From assembly GCF_964340395.1 (NCBI RefSeq), contig NC_135554.1, positions 27,585,092 to 27,649,091 of the forward strand: a DNA stretch of 64,000 nucleotides, written 5' to 3'. Both the position numbers and the translations under genes were made by a program. The notes beneath the pieces were generated by a model. That model saw only the letters and a list, made by a program, of their open reading frames with translations, was not told the DNA's origin and made no database searches. This document shows positions 1 through 12,985 of the stretch, one piece after another. Source of the DNA: Glandiceps talaboti. Lineage: Eukaryota; Hemichordata; Enteropneusta; Spengelidae. Each line of letters starts with the position of its first letter. The stretch's first letter is position 1.

Positions 1-1709
1 TCCAAAGTTTGAAGGAAATCCTGACCAAATAAATGATGTTGGCGTCAGTGGAAGTGACTGTATTAGACGGTAGTTGAGATAATCAAGTCTGTGATTCACT
101 GTAATAATACTAGATTGAAATAACACTGTCGATTTAGGCTAGCATTCTAGACTATGCCCTTCATCTGTATCTACATGTAAGACAGTGATTGAATGAACAC
201 ATAGACTCCAATGTCATGTGACTCATACATATCACATATAAAATAGCACAGAAAAATACATGAATCATAGTAATCTTTTGTTTCTTTAACTTGTTGATTC
301 ACAAAAATTTACCAAAATTGTTTCTGATTCACCAGAGGTTATTTCAATATTTGATTTTCATTAAAGATTTAGATTAGTTGAGGTAGTCTGGTCATGTTAG
401 TGGCATTTAGTACAGATACACATTTATTTTACAGTAATAATTTTATTTTATAACCCAGTTTGCCACCAGGTATTAATTCAAATTCCAGCCATAGCAAATC
501 ATATATTATGGAATATATATTTTTATTTTATAACCCAGTTTGCCATCAGGTATTAATTTGAATTCTAGTCGGATGTTACTCGACAAATAACATCATGGAA
601 TGCATATATACATGTATGAACGCAAAATAATATAAAGTAAAATAAAATAAAATAAACTCTAGACAGTGCTTGGCTTGTGCTCTACCCAAGTTCACATCAT
701 GGTGAATTAATTTTTAATCATATTGCATCAGATAGACAGCATCTCTGATTAAATTCCTTCTAAAACTTGATTTGTTAAGTTTCAATTATTTAATTAGATC
801 AACGTATATGACACAGTAGAAACTCAAACAGTCTATATTTGCATGTCTTCCTGATAAATATTGCATACAAATATTGCATTGAAAATCTGACAATTAATCA
901 TATTCTAAGTCAAAGTTTCATCAAGCTAACAAATTTAGGTCATTCAGTAATAAGCAATTAAGATAGAAATGAGTATGTATTTTGAATTTTTTTAATTGCT
1001 AAAACATCTTTACAATGTTTTCCTCCTTCCTGAAAAAGCAGTAATTGGTAAAACATCTTTACAATGTTTTCCTACCTGAAACCACATATTATACTATACT
1101 CAAATAAGGGGAGCTCCCCCAGGGATGTGTCAGTCCTTTTTACATTCTACATTGCATATATATATATAGAGAGAGATTTTTTTCATAAACAGTATAGCAT
1201 ATGACTGATAATAACTCGTTTGGTTGCCAGTTGCCAGTTGCCACTTGAAGACCATGAAGAGCATGTCATGCCTTCTTCAGAAGGACCTTTTGACATTTAC
1301 ATGTAGTTTTAATTTCAATGATTACCCATTGAATCTGGTCACTCAGACAGTTTGTTATCGTGTAAGACTTTGGCTTTAATTAACTTTAAATATTTGATTT
1401 TCAAATGTAATTTCAGTTTGAGAAAACAGTACTCAAAAATTACAATATGGCTTGGCACCTCATTTTGCCTTGTTCAGGAAGACATTCATTTTGATAAGGT
1501 AGTCAGTAAAGAAGAGACATTGGTTGTAGAATCCATATAGAGAAAGGAAGTTAATCAAGGTCAAGATATTTGGACATTAAGGGATAGATAGATTTCAAGT
1601 GAAATGTCATATTAAATTACTCACTATGTATCCTCAGGGAATGTTCTTAGAAATGTATTGGACTATCTATTTTGTATTGCACATACAGTGTACTTGACAT
1701 TGTAATGTA
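1..1709. other. No gene seen; small local duplications
   Basis: AT-rich sequence without a recognisable exon. The only structure seen is a roughly 48-bp direct duplication (about 441-488 and 521-568, sharing the core taacccagtttgcca) and a shorter duplication around 1001-1075 (core acatctttacaatgttttcc). The 62-codon open frame at 1352-1540 has no recognisable domain and I do not regard it as a gene. This stretch may belong to an intron or 5' flank of the downstream peptidase gene, but nothing in it proves that. Confidence 0.5.
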
Positions 1710-2205
1710 ACTTATTGCATAAACTCAGACACTATGTAGCTAATTGCATAAACTCAGACACTATGTAGCTAATTGCATAAACTCAGACACTATGTTGCTA
1801 ATTGCATAAACTCAGACGCTATATAGCTAATTGCATAAACTCAGACACTATGTAGCTAATTGCATAAACTCAGACACTATGTAGCTAATTGCATAAACTC
1901 AGACACTATGTAGCTAATTGCATAAACTCAGACACTATGTAGCTTATTGCCTAAACTCAGACGCTACATGTATGTAGCTAATTGCCTAAACTCAGATACT
2001 ATGTAGCTAATTGCATAAACTGAGTTCCTATATGCATGTAGCTTATTTCATATACTCAATCGGTGTAGCTTAATTATTGCATAAACTCAGTAGTGATACA
2101 TGTATGTATTTAATTGCATAAACTGAAAACTCAGACACTTTATTTAAAGCTTATTGCGTAAACTTAGACTCTGTAGCTTAATTATTGCATAAACTCAAAC
2201 ACTTC
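1710..2205. repeat. 29-bp minisatellite, about 16 copies, decaying to the right
   Basis: Head-to-tail units of 29 bp with the core gcataaactcagacactatg and a linker tagctaatt. The first nine or so copies are nearly identical; copies after about 1960 carry insertions (acatgtatg) and substitutions. That is the usual pattern of a homogenised core with a degenerate edge. Confidence 0.9.
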
Positions 2206-2956
2206 ATTTTGAGTTTACATTTCATGTAGTGTGTGTCAGAAGCTTTGGCCAAATTGATAAGAAATGAGAAAAATACAAGGGAACTTGATGTCTTGAAGTA
2301 CATGTATTGTCAACAGCCTGAGTGATAGGGTCATATTGTTGCCTGGCAACATAAGGTACATAAATGTAGTACGTGTATAGTATACTTGATTGATTTCAAC
2401 TCCTAATAAACTGTGAATTAAGATGCTGTGTGCCATATAGATATATAACCAATTGAAAGTCTCTCGTTTCAGTCTTCGGTACGTGCTTGGTGTTCTTGAG
2501 TCTGTGACTCTAAGCATTATGTGAGTGACAAGGAAGTCTTGTTCATGTCGATCAATGTAGGAGTAATTGTATAGAGGAGAGAGAGATTGGATTCTGCATG
2601 ATGTATATAACAATCTGAGCATTGGTTGAAAACCTTGACTTTAAGTGACATAGGTACCAATTTGATTGACATTTTGAAATGTTCGATACTTATAAAACTC
2701 AACTTAAGGTATATGGCATTAAATAAGTCTAAAATCCTCCCGAGATAATAACAGATTTTGTCATGTATTTAAAAGTAATTCTCTAAGATTCTGGTGTCAA
2801 ATGTAATTTGAGGGTGCATCCATAAATTATGTCACTGACTCAGTGAATCATTTATTCGCCAGTGGTGATGATTAAACATACATTGTAAATCAGTTGGTTT
2901 GTAATATTTGTTTTGCTAGAGATCTCCCTGCTACTGGTGACGAATGAGCAGTTATT

Positions 2957-3917
2957 AGTCCCCGTGGACGAAGTCCGGAACGGGGACTTATGGATTGGGT
3001 TCCGTCTGTCCGTCCGTGCGTCCGTGTGTCCGTGCGTCCGTCCGTCCGTGCGTCCGTCCGTCCGCAGCCGTTTCTTGGAGATGCCTGTACCGATTTTTTT
3101 CAAACTTGGTACAGGGGCAACATGCTATGGCATACATATGCACGTCAATTTGTTTTATGATACGATCCAATATGGCCGCCTAGCAGCCATTTTGTTTGTG
3201 AATTTTCCCTGTCTAAAGCCATAACTCAGACATGCTTGAACAAATCTCATTCAGAGTTGGTATTAGGACAGTGTTCTATGGCATATATGTGCATATTCAT
3301 TGTTGTCATGATACGATCCAATATGGCCGCCTGGCAGCCATTTTGTTTGTGAATTTTCATGTCCAAAGCCATAACTTAGACATGCTTGAACAGATCTCAT
3401 TCAAAGTTGGTATTAGGACAGTGTTCTATGACATACATGTGCATATCCATTTTCATTGTGATACGATCCAATATGGCTGCCTGGCAGCCATTTTGTTTGC
3501 AAATTTTCCATGTCCAAAGCCATAACTCAGACATGCTTGAACAGATCTCATTCAAAGTTGGTATTAGGACAGTGTTCTATGACATACATGTGCATATCCA
3601 TTTTCATTGTGATACGATCCAATATGGCTGCCTGGCAGCCATTTTGTTTGCAAATTTTCCATGTCCAAAGCCATAACTCAGACATGCTTGAACAGATCTC
3701 ATTCGAAGTTGGTATTAGGACAGTGTTCTATGACATACATGTGCATATCCATTTTCGTCATGATACGATCCAATATGGCTGCCTGGCAGCCATTTTGTTT
3801 GTGAATTTTCCATGTCCAAAGCCATAACTCAGACATGCTTGAACAGATCTCATTCAGAGTTGGTATTAGGACAGTGTTCTATGACATACATTTGCATATC
3901 CATTTTCATATTGATAT
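2957..3917. mobile_element. Composite repeat: hairpin, CCGT microsatellite, 150-bp core repeats
   Basis: Three parts lie in a row. At about 2959-2990 an inverted repeat has arms agtccccgt and acggggact around an inner ggac-gaa-gtcc hairpin. At about 3001-3063 there is a CCGT/TGCG-type microsatellite. From about 3110 to 3917 there are five 150-bp units with the core gatacgatccaatatgg (at about 3159, 3310, 3460, 3610 and 3760). Hairpin plus microsatellite plus tandem core is a layout known from non-autonomous Helitron-like elements of marine invertebrates. Read on the minus strand, the hairpin ends in CTAA followed by T, which would suit a Helitron 3' end, but I could not define the other end. 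The open frames across it are by-products of the 150-bp (50-codon) period and the microsatellite. Confidence 0.6.
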
Positions 3918-6900
3918 GATCCCCCATACCCGACCAATCCTTTATTGTTGTAGGCATGTTCCATGTCCGACAAGCAGACACAACATATCTAAGTCTGTTT
4001 GATTTAGGTTCACAAGTGTTGTTGCGTGATCAGAGTAGTGCTAATTCCTTAAAACCCAATCATAGCGGGGACTATGTCATTCTCAATGGCTTGTTGTTAC
4101 ATGTTTTCAATAAGTACAACAATATAATATCATTCTTAATTCATATTATTAAAGAAAGGAAAATAATACAGAAAAATGTCCAGATGTAGCCAAGTGCCTT
4201 ACAGTATGTTACTACCGAACTAGAGTGACTATAGATTTGAAAATAGGCAACATAATACAAATCATATAAAACAAAATACAGACAGTGATAGTATACATTG
4301 CTTGATATATTTGATCTCGGTTGTGAACACCAATCAACATTACTGTCTGATAAAATAAGGAAGATTCAAACACAAGATTCATTTTCACAGTGAGATAAAA
4401 TGTAACACTTCATGTGTGTGCACGCTATCAGTGCCTGTATTTCATTTGAATAATTCGTACAGGAATAATGTGTGAGATGTAAAAATAAAAATATATTGTA
4501 TTGCCTAATTAAAGCTGTGTGTAGTCTTTCTAGTCAGTCAGTACATGTGTATATTGTACATATTGGTAGGTAATACATCCAAACCTTAAAATAAATCATA
4601 ATATTTTTAGAAGCTGATATTTGCTGCAGCTGAGCATTGGTTTATACTGTCAAATAAAATTTAGAATTAATAGCATGAATCATTGATGATAAGTAATGTT
4701 GAAGGTAAGACCCAGGTGTTGGTAAAAACTGTCTAGTGAAGTCTGCGTCATCATCAACTCTTAGAGACACTAACAGATTTATTTTGAATTTACTTGCTTC
4801 ACTGCTTACAAGAAATATTCCAAGAGATTTTAGAGTAGTCATGGAATTTTTCAATTTTGAGTACATATTTGGCAATGTTTCATTTATTCAGATTCTTTAG
4901 TGAGATGGCATATAGAGACGAGTTGAGTACTAGTTGAGCTGAATAGTATTGTATGAAGTGTTACACCAGTCAATACAAAGACCTCACCCTCTCCATATGC
5001 AAATTAATTTTTACTTAAAATTTCACATACTACATTTTCAACCCTTAGCTTCTGAACATGATGGGTTATATAATTGGAAAATAAGTAATTTCTAATACTA
5101 ACAATTTGAACCCATTGTGGTGATGTAATTTTTTCTTTACAAAGAATATTCAATTTTGATAAACGAAGGTAGTCATGGATACCAAGGAGTACAGTACTTG
5201 AGTATACACATGTACATGTAGCTGATATATAATGTGTTTTGGTGAAAGGGTAGTGAATACATTGTAAGTCAAATCTATGTGATCTCCCTAGGCATTTTAC
5301 CATAGTACCCTACCTACATGTAAATGCCACAATGTATTGAAGTCAGGCCAAGTTTCTTTTACTATATATTTCCCCCTCTGTGACTGTGGTTTCTGAGCTT
5401 TTGCAAACACATTGTTACTGATAATACTATAGAAAATATTGCATTAGTTAGTATTTCCTGCCAGTAGTACAGAACAACTGAAGAACTGGAAAGAAAACTT
5501 ACTAATTCTTTAGATCTGATTCAACCTTGCAGCCCTATGGTGTGACTGTGATGACCGAGATAAATATTTTCTGTAGATATTATTTCACCAGAGATACATG
5601 TTGAATTACTGTAAATGTATAATACAATTGTAGTAATGGCAAACAATATATTTCTTTTCAGTTTGCCTCATTGTGAGTGAATTGTTGACATTCAGACTTA
5701 TTTCTACATTTTTTTTCTTAATACGTGTTATTTGCTGTAAATGCCATGATTTCACCAGATTTACATTTTGACACAGTAATAGAAAGACTCAGAAAGACTG
5801 ACTCAGACATTACTGTTTTTTTGGTGAAAATATTTTAGTTGGTCCAGATTTTTAGAATTTAAAAAAATCTGTTAGAAAAGTCAAGACTGGTTGAATCTCG
5901 AACACCAAATTTTTAGATATTTAGAATTTTACAAGATTTATTTTGCTTTACAGAAAATCAGGAATCGTAGATGTGAGGAAACACTAATAAAAAATTGTCT
6001 GTCTAATAGTGTGAATACATTTCCTGCTTTCATAATAGTATGTAGTGATGTATATAATTTAATGAGTAATATTCAGGAAATGTTGGCACCTGCCATGAGT
6101 AAATATAATATATAAATATATATGAAAGTGTTGACAGTGAAGGATGAAATGTAAGGTTTGCATGACCAATTCTAGTCCATTAAGAAAGGGTAATACCAAG
6201 ACATATCCAGCAATTGAAAAGTCTATTAAAAGTAATTGACTCAGTGTCAAAATGCCTCTCTGTACAACCTTAAAACATATTTTGTGTGTGTGTTCACATT
6301 TTGTGATGTCAACAACTGTATTCAGTGTTTCCATACACCCTACATGAAGGCAATGAATGGAGGAGGCTTTCTATTTCTGGTCACCAAATGCTGCCATTTC
6401 AATTCTAAAATCTTCAACTTCATCTTCAATTTCACCCCCCCCCCCCCCCCCCCTTGACGTGCCACAGACTTTTTACTTTCATTTTTGGGTAACCATAATT
6501 ATTGTCATTATCCAGAGTAACTAAATCCTGTACATAGCAACAGCTAACCCTGTCTTAGCTGTAGATGGTTATATAAACTACTGAATGGAATGGTAGCCAT
6601 GTTTGTCATGTTTGTACAAAAGCTCATGAACCATACATGTGTATGTGTGTCTACCCCATATTATGGGATATGGTTGACATTTCCCCTCATATCATTATAT
6701 GTATAATATGAACTTCAAGTTCATATGTCTTAAACAAGCCATTCTAACTTTTTTTTTACCTTTATTATATATTCCCTTCTCAGGATTACAAGGGGTCCAA
6801 AACCTTGGCAAAAAACCCCCGAAAAGTGAAATAAATATTTTTTATATATCAATGTTATCATATTATAAATTCAAGTCATACACACTACACAATTGGTGAG

Positions 6901-7279
6901 TCATAGCAATGAATTACAGTGTACATGTACATATCAAAATTAATGACTTGATATAAAAACCAACACAACTAATCATTTCTTAGCAGGGATTGCAAGACTC
7001 TAGACTCCTATCCTTATAAGTCTTGTATGTGAATGAGTAGAGATAAGCTTTGATGATTTCATCCGGTAAATGTGCACAATGGCGTATGATGTGATAAGCT
7101 TTATAAAGTGTGTATGCTATCATTCAAACTTCCAGAACATCTGGGACCGAATCAAATCTGACATAAATAGAAACAGAATTTAAGAAAATAAACTGCACCG
7201 GATGTGACATGGTTTTAGTAATTAAAAAGTTATTATCAGGTTATAAATATAATGTTGTCGGGCTTTAATTACTCTTTCT
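3918..7279. other. No gene seen
   Basis: AT-rich sequence with no exon that I can support on either strand. Short open frames (for example 4642-4875 and 5004-5303 on the minus strand) show no domain and no convincing splice context. A poly-C run lies at about 6436-6453. Confidence 0.5.
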
Positions 7280-7425
7280 TCATCCACTGTATTTCTATAC
7301 ACTTTTAGGCAGAACATTGAGACACTGTGTTGTATCAGACTTTACGTACTTCATCCACTGTATTTCTACACTCTTAAGACAGAACATTGAGTCACCATGT
7401 TGTATCAGACTTTACATACTTCATC
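7280..7425. repeat. 71-bp direct duplication next to the large minisatellite
   Basis: Two tandem copies of about 71 bp begin with tcatccactgtatttct at 7280 and 7351 and share agaacattgag and tgtatcagacttta. The second copy runs straight into the first unit of the 40-bp minisatellite at 7424. Confidence 0.75.
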
Positions 7426-10400
7426 CCACTGGGAACATAGACACTGATCTGGGTTGTAAATCTACCCATTAGGAACATAGACACTGATCTGGGTTGTAAA
7501 TCAACCCAACCCATTAGGAACATAGACACTGATCTGGGTTGTAAATCAACCCATTGGGAACATAGACACTGATCTGGGTTGTAAATCAACCCATTGGGAA
7601 CATAGACACTGATCTGGGTTGTAAATCAACCCATTGGGAACATAGACACTGATCTGGGTTGTAAATCTACCCATTGGGAACATAGACACTGATATGGGTT
7701 GTATACCAACCCATTGGGAACACAGACACTGATCTGGGTTGTAAATCAACCCAACCCATTGGGAACATAGACACTGATCTGGGTTGTAAATCAACCCATT
7801 GGGAACATAGACACTGATCTGGGTTGTAAATCAACCCATTGGGAACATAGACACTGATCTGGGTTGTAAATCAACCCATTGGGAACATAGACACTGATCT
7901 GGGTTGTAAATCAATCCATTGGGAACATAGACACTGATCTGGGTTGTAAATCAACCCATTGGGAACATAGACACTGATCTGGGTTGTAAATCAACCCATT
8001 GGGAACATAGACACTGATCTGGGTTGTAAATCAACCCATTGGGAACATAGACACTGATCTGGGTTGTAAATCAACCCATTGGGAACATAGACACTGATCT
8101 GGGTTGTATACCAACCCATTGGGAACATAGACACTGATCTGGGTTGTAAATCAACCCATTGGGAACATAGACACTGATCTGGGTTGTAAATCAACCCATT
8201 GGGAACATAGACACTGATCTGGGTTGTAAATCAACCCAACCCATTGGGAACATAGACACTGATATGGGTTGTAAATCAACCCATTGGGAACATAGACACT
8301 GATCTGAGTTGTAAATCAACCCATTGGGAACATAGACACTGATATGGGTTGTATACCAACCCATTGGGAACACAGACACTGATCTGGGTTGTAAATCAAC
8401 CCAACCCATTGGGAACATAGACACTGATCTGGGTTGTAAATCAACCCATTGGGAACATAGACACTGATCTGGGTTGTAAATCAACCCATTGGGAACATAG
8501 ACACTGATCTGGGTTGTAAATCAACCCAACCCATTGGGAACATAGACACTGATATGGGTTGTAAATCAACCCATTGGGAACATAGACACTGATCTGAGTT
8601 GTAAATCTACCCATTGGGAACATAGACACTGATATGGGTTGTATACCAACCCATTGGGAACACAGACACTGATCTGGGTTGTAAATCAACCCAACCCATT
8701 GGGAACACAGACACTGATCTGGGTTGTAAATCAACCCATTGGGAACATAGACACTGATCTGGGTTGTAAATCAACCCAACCCATTGGGAACATAGACACT
8801 GATCCGGGTTTTATACCAACCCATTGGGAACATAGATACTGATCTGGGTTGTATACCAACCCATTGGGAACACAGACACTGATCCGGGTTGTATACCAAC
8901 CCATTGGGAACATAGACACTGATCCGGGTTGTAAACCAACTCATTGGGAACATAGACACTGATCTGGGTTGTAAATCAACCCAACCCATTGGGAACACAG
9001 ACACTGATCTGGGTTGTAAATCTACCCATTGGGAACATAGACACTGATCTGGGTTGTAAATCAACCCATTGGGAACATAGACACTGATCTGGGTTGTAAA
9101 TCAACCCATTGGGAACATAGACACTGATCTGGGTTGTAAATCAACCCATTGGGAACATAGACACTGATCTGGGTTGTAAATCAACCCATTGGGAACATAG
9201 ACACTGATCTGGGTTGTAAATCAACCCAACCCATTGGGAACACAGACACTGATCTGGGTTGTAAATCTACCCATTGGGAACACAGACACTGATCTGGGTT
9301 GTAAATCAACCCATTGGGAACATAGACACTGATATGGGTTGTAAATCAACCCAACCCATTGGGAACACAGACACTGATCTGGGTTGTAAATCTACCCAAC
9401 CCATTGGGAACACAGACACTGATATGGGTTGTAAATCAACCCAACCCATTGGGAACACAGACACTGATCTGGGTTGTAAATCTACCCAACCCATTGGGAA
9501 CACAGACACTGATATGGGTTGTAAATCAACCCAACCCATTGGGAACATAGACACTGATATGGGTTGTAAATCAACCCAACCCATTGGGAACACAGACACT
9601 GATCTGGGTTGTAAATCTACCCATTGGGAACACAGACACTGATCTGGGTTGTAAATCAACCCATTGGGAACATAGACACTGATCTGGGTTGTAAATCAAC
9701 CCAACCCATTGGGAACACAGACACTGATCTGGGTTGTAAATCTACCCATTGGGAACACAGACACTGATCTGGGTTGTAAATCAACCCATTGGGAACATAG
9801 ACACTGATCTGGGTTGTAAATCAACCCATTGGGAACATAGACACTGATCTGGGTTGTAAATCAACCCAACCCATTGGGAACACAGACACTGATCTGGGTT
9901 GTAAATCAACCCAACCCATTGGGAACATAGACACTGATCTGGGTTGTAAATCAACCCAACCCATTGGGAACACAGACACTGATCTGGGTTGTAAATCAAC
10001 CCAACCCATTGGGAACATAGACACTGATCTGGGTTGTAAATCTACCCATTAGGAACATAGACACTGATCTGGGTTGTAAATCAACCCATTGGGAACATAG
10101 ACACTGATCTGAGTTGTAAATCAACCCATTGGGAACATAGACACTGATCTGGGTTGTAAATCAACCCACATAGACACTGATCTGGGTTGTAAATCAACCC
10201 ATTGGGAACATAGACACTGATCTGGGTTGTAAATCTACCCATTGGGAACATAGACACTGATATGGGTTGTATACCAACCCATTGGGAACACAGACACTGA
10301 TCTGGGTTGTAAATCAACCCAACCCATTGGGAACATAGACACTGATCTGGGTTGTAAATCAACCCATTGGGAACATAGACACTGATCTGGGTTGTAATCA

Positions 10401-10757
10401 ACCCAACCCATTGGGAACACAGACACTGATCTGGGTTGTAAATCAACCCAACCCATTGGGAACATAGACACTGATCTGGGTTGTAAATCAACCCAACCCA
10501 TTGGGAACATAGACACTGATCTGGGTTGTAAATCAACCCATTGGGAACATAGACACTGATCTGGGTTGTAAATCTACCCATTGGGAACATAGACACTGAT
10601 CTGGGTTGTAAATCAACCCAACCCATTGGGAACATAGACACTGATCTGGGTTGTAAATCAACCCATTGGGAACACAGACACTGATCTGGGTTGTATACCA
10701 ACCCACTGGGAACATAGACACTGATCTGGGTTGTAAATCAACCCAACCCATTGGGAA
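7424..10757. repeat. 40/45-bp minisatellite, about 80 copies, each with a hairpin
   Basis: A 3.3-kb head-to-tail array. The basic unit is 40 bp with the core gaacatagacactgatctg. A second class is 45 bp, with an extra aaccc. Every unit holds the inverted repeat gggttg-taaat-caaccc (6-bp arms, 5-nt loop); a variant has the loop tatac with the same arms. Other frequent variants are catag/cacag and atctg/atatg. Neither 40 nor 45 bp in isolation keeps a fixed reading frame, but mixtures leave stretches of up to 206 codons open. I do not regard those as genes: they have no non-repeat sequence, no start context and no flanking exon. Confidence 0.95.
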
Positions 10758-11464
10758 TGCAAACATAATTTCCTACTCACTGTATTTTTGTCAGAACAAA
10801 TTTTTAAAGAAGTGTTTGAAACTACTTTATGAAGTACAGTACTTCACAAACATAGTTTTACAAATCTGCGTGCTCAATTTGTTAATCAAATAAGTTGGCA
10901 CAGGTTCACCACTATATTATTTGTGTAACATGATCCCATGATTCTTGCCTTCATCAAGTAATGCATTTTGTTTTTATAAAATGGAAACACTTTAATGCAA
11001 TTAGCTCTAGTTAGTAAACATGTATCTATAGTGTTATTGATTGCCTGGTGTGTTAATGTAATTATGGTGAGAGACTCTGCAGCTTTCCTGCTTGTCTGAA
11101 CTCCCTTCAAAATAATAGTGTGACCTCAAAGGTCAGGTGACCTTTAGTTCAACTCTTTTAACGGTATTTGCATATCGATCGGCATGTACACCAATCCCAA
11201 CTAATTACAAGATTGAATTTCAGTCGCTGACTGAAGTGAAAAGGAGAAATTAATCCGATTTTTGATTCCTGAGATGCCTTCTCGGAAATCAGTACAATAA
11301 CAGCCCCAAGACACTTTGAAGGAAAATTCTATGTCTTATTAAACTAGAAAATGCAAACTTATACTCTTTTCAGTATATGACAAGTTTCCCATGAGGAAGT
11401 TGCCTGATTTAATTAACTGAAAAATTTATATTTCAGGTAGATTCAATCTACTGGTGCAGCAGCT
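10758..11464. other. No gene seen
   Basis: Unique AT-rich sequence between two minisatellites. Contains short inverted and direct motifs such as gtgacctcaaaggtcaggtgaccttt near 11121, but no exon, RNA gene or mobile element that I can support. Confidence 0.45.
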
Positions 11465-11975
11465 GTTAGAGTTACCTGTAATAGAGTTACCTGTACATAG
11501 CTACAGCTGTGGTAGAGTTACCTGTACATAGCTACAGCTGTGGTAGAGTTACCAGTACATAGCTACAGCTGTGGTAGAGTTACCTGTACATAGCTACAGC
11601 TGTAATAGAGTTATCAGTACATAGCTACAGCTGTGGTAGAGTTACCAGTACAGCTGTTATAGAGTTACCTGTACATAGCTACAGCTGTTATAGAGTTATC
11701 AGTACATAGCTACAGCTGTGGTAGAGTTACCAGTACATAGCTACAGCTGTTATAGAGTTATCAGTACATAGCTACAGCTGTTATAGAGTTATCAGTACAG
11801 CTGTTATAGAGTTACCTGTACATAGCTACAGCTGTAATAGAGTTGTACTTGTACATAGCTACAGCTGTGGTAGAGTAACCTGTACATAGCTACAGCTGTG
11901 GTAGAGTTACCTGTACATAGCTACAGCTGTGATAGAGTTACCTGTACATAGCTACAGCTGTAATAGAGTTATCAG
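11465..11975. repeat. 31-bp minisatellite, about 17 copies
   Basis: Head-to-tail units of about 31 bp with the core acatagctacagctgt and a variable spacer (ggtagagttacc, taatagagttatc). Some copies lack the acatagcta block and are shorter. The palindromes agct and cagctg occur in each unit. Confidence 0.9.
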
Positions 11976-12090
11976 CTTTGTCCCTTGGTATTCTCTGGAA
12001 TTGTAAATCAGGGAAGTTGTCGTGTTGTTCAGACATCGAGGAAAGTAGCAGTGTTCTATGATTAAGTAACCTATACCATGTATACCCCAA

Positions 12091-12156
12091 GGTACACACA
12101 GACAGGAAGTAGAGTGCCACCATGGTACACACAGACAGGAAGTAGAGCGCCACCAT
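12091..12156. repeat. 33-bp direct duplication
   Basis: Two adjacent copies of a 33-bp segment beginning ggtacacacagacaggaagt, at 12091 and 12124, differing at one position (agtg/agcg). Confidence 0.85.
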
Positions 12157-12724
12157 GGCAAATTTTGGAAAGGCCAATTGAATATTTTTGCAAATAGAAA
12201 TCAAATATGGCTGCCACTGGTGGTCGCAATACTTGTGGTTATCAATGCTCAGGAGCTTGGTATAAAGCTACTATTGAATTTCAAAGAAATGTGTACATGT
12301 ATGTTTTCATGCAGGGGAAATGATAGACTTCTGGTATTGATTTGAAGGATACTTGGTATCGTTCAATCAACAATGTAAAGACAATTTCACACCATCCCTT
12401 TTTATTAAGTAATATTTTATCCATTCCATTATTTACAACCCTAGGGACAGATATTACATAGACAATGTAATTTTCTCTCATGTGGGGTATAGCTGCTGGC
12501 AAAGTTGTGCAAAGATGATTATGTTCAATTTTTGAAACCATGAGATATCAGCAATGAATCCCCCGGGAAGGAGTTTTTCTCAGTATTGTGTAGCCTAGAT
12601 GGAATGAGCTGGAAAATGAGATAACAGAATAGTGGCTTTTTTTTAAAAATGTTATCTAGTACTGGTTACTTAGTGAATGAAGTAAATTATTTATGAAAGA
12701 CTTGAATTAAATTATGAAGGCCGG

Positions 12725-12985
12725 AAGGCATAAGCAGTGCACTATAATAGTTGTGTACCCTTGGGATGGGAATAGCACAGTGAAGGCAGTAAGGCATAAA
12801 CAGTGCACTACTGTAGTTGTGTACCCTTGGGATGGGAATAGCACAGTGAAGGCAGTAAGGCATAAACAGTGCACTATAATAGTTGTGTACCCTTGGGATA
12901 GGAATAGCACAGTGAAGGCAGTAAGGCATAAACAGTGCACTACTGTAGTTGTGTACCCTTGGGATGGGAATAGCACAGCACAGCA
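12725..12985. repeat. 66-bp tandem repeat, four copies in an ABAB pattern
   Basis: Four copies of a 66-bp unit (starts about 12729, 12795, 12861 and 12927) with the core ttgtgtacccttgggat. Copies alternate between ctataatag and ctactgtag at one site, so the true recent duplication unit is probably 132 bp. Because 66 is divisible by three, frames on both strands stay open; these are not genes. Confidence 0.9.

Noticed and set aside
2852-3183. GRTDGRT-like and SVRPSVRP-like frames
   Set aside because: Two strands of the CCGT microsatellite within the composite repeat.
7424-10757. CRISPR-like array
   Set aside because: Units are directly adjacent with no unique spacers, and the window is an animal genome with spliced genes.
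9274-10766. Open frames up to 206 codons with repeated MIYNPDQCLCSQW-like peptides
   Set aside because: Products of the 40/45-bp minisatellite; frame changes with each unit class and there is no non-repeat coding part.
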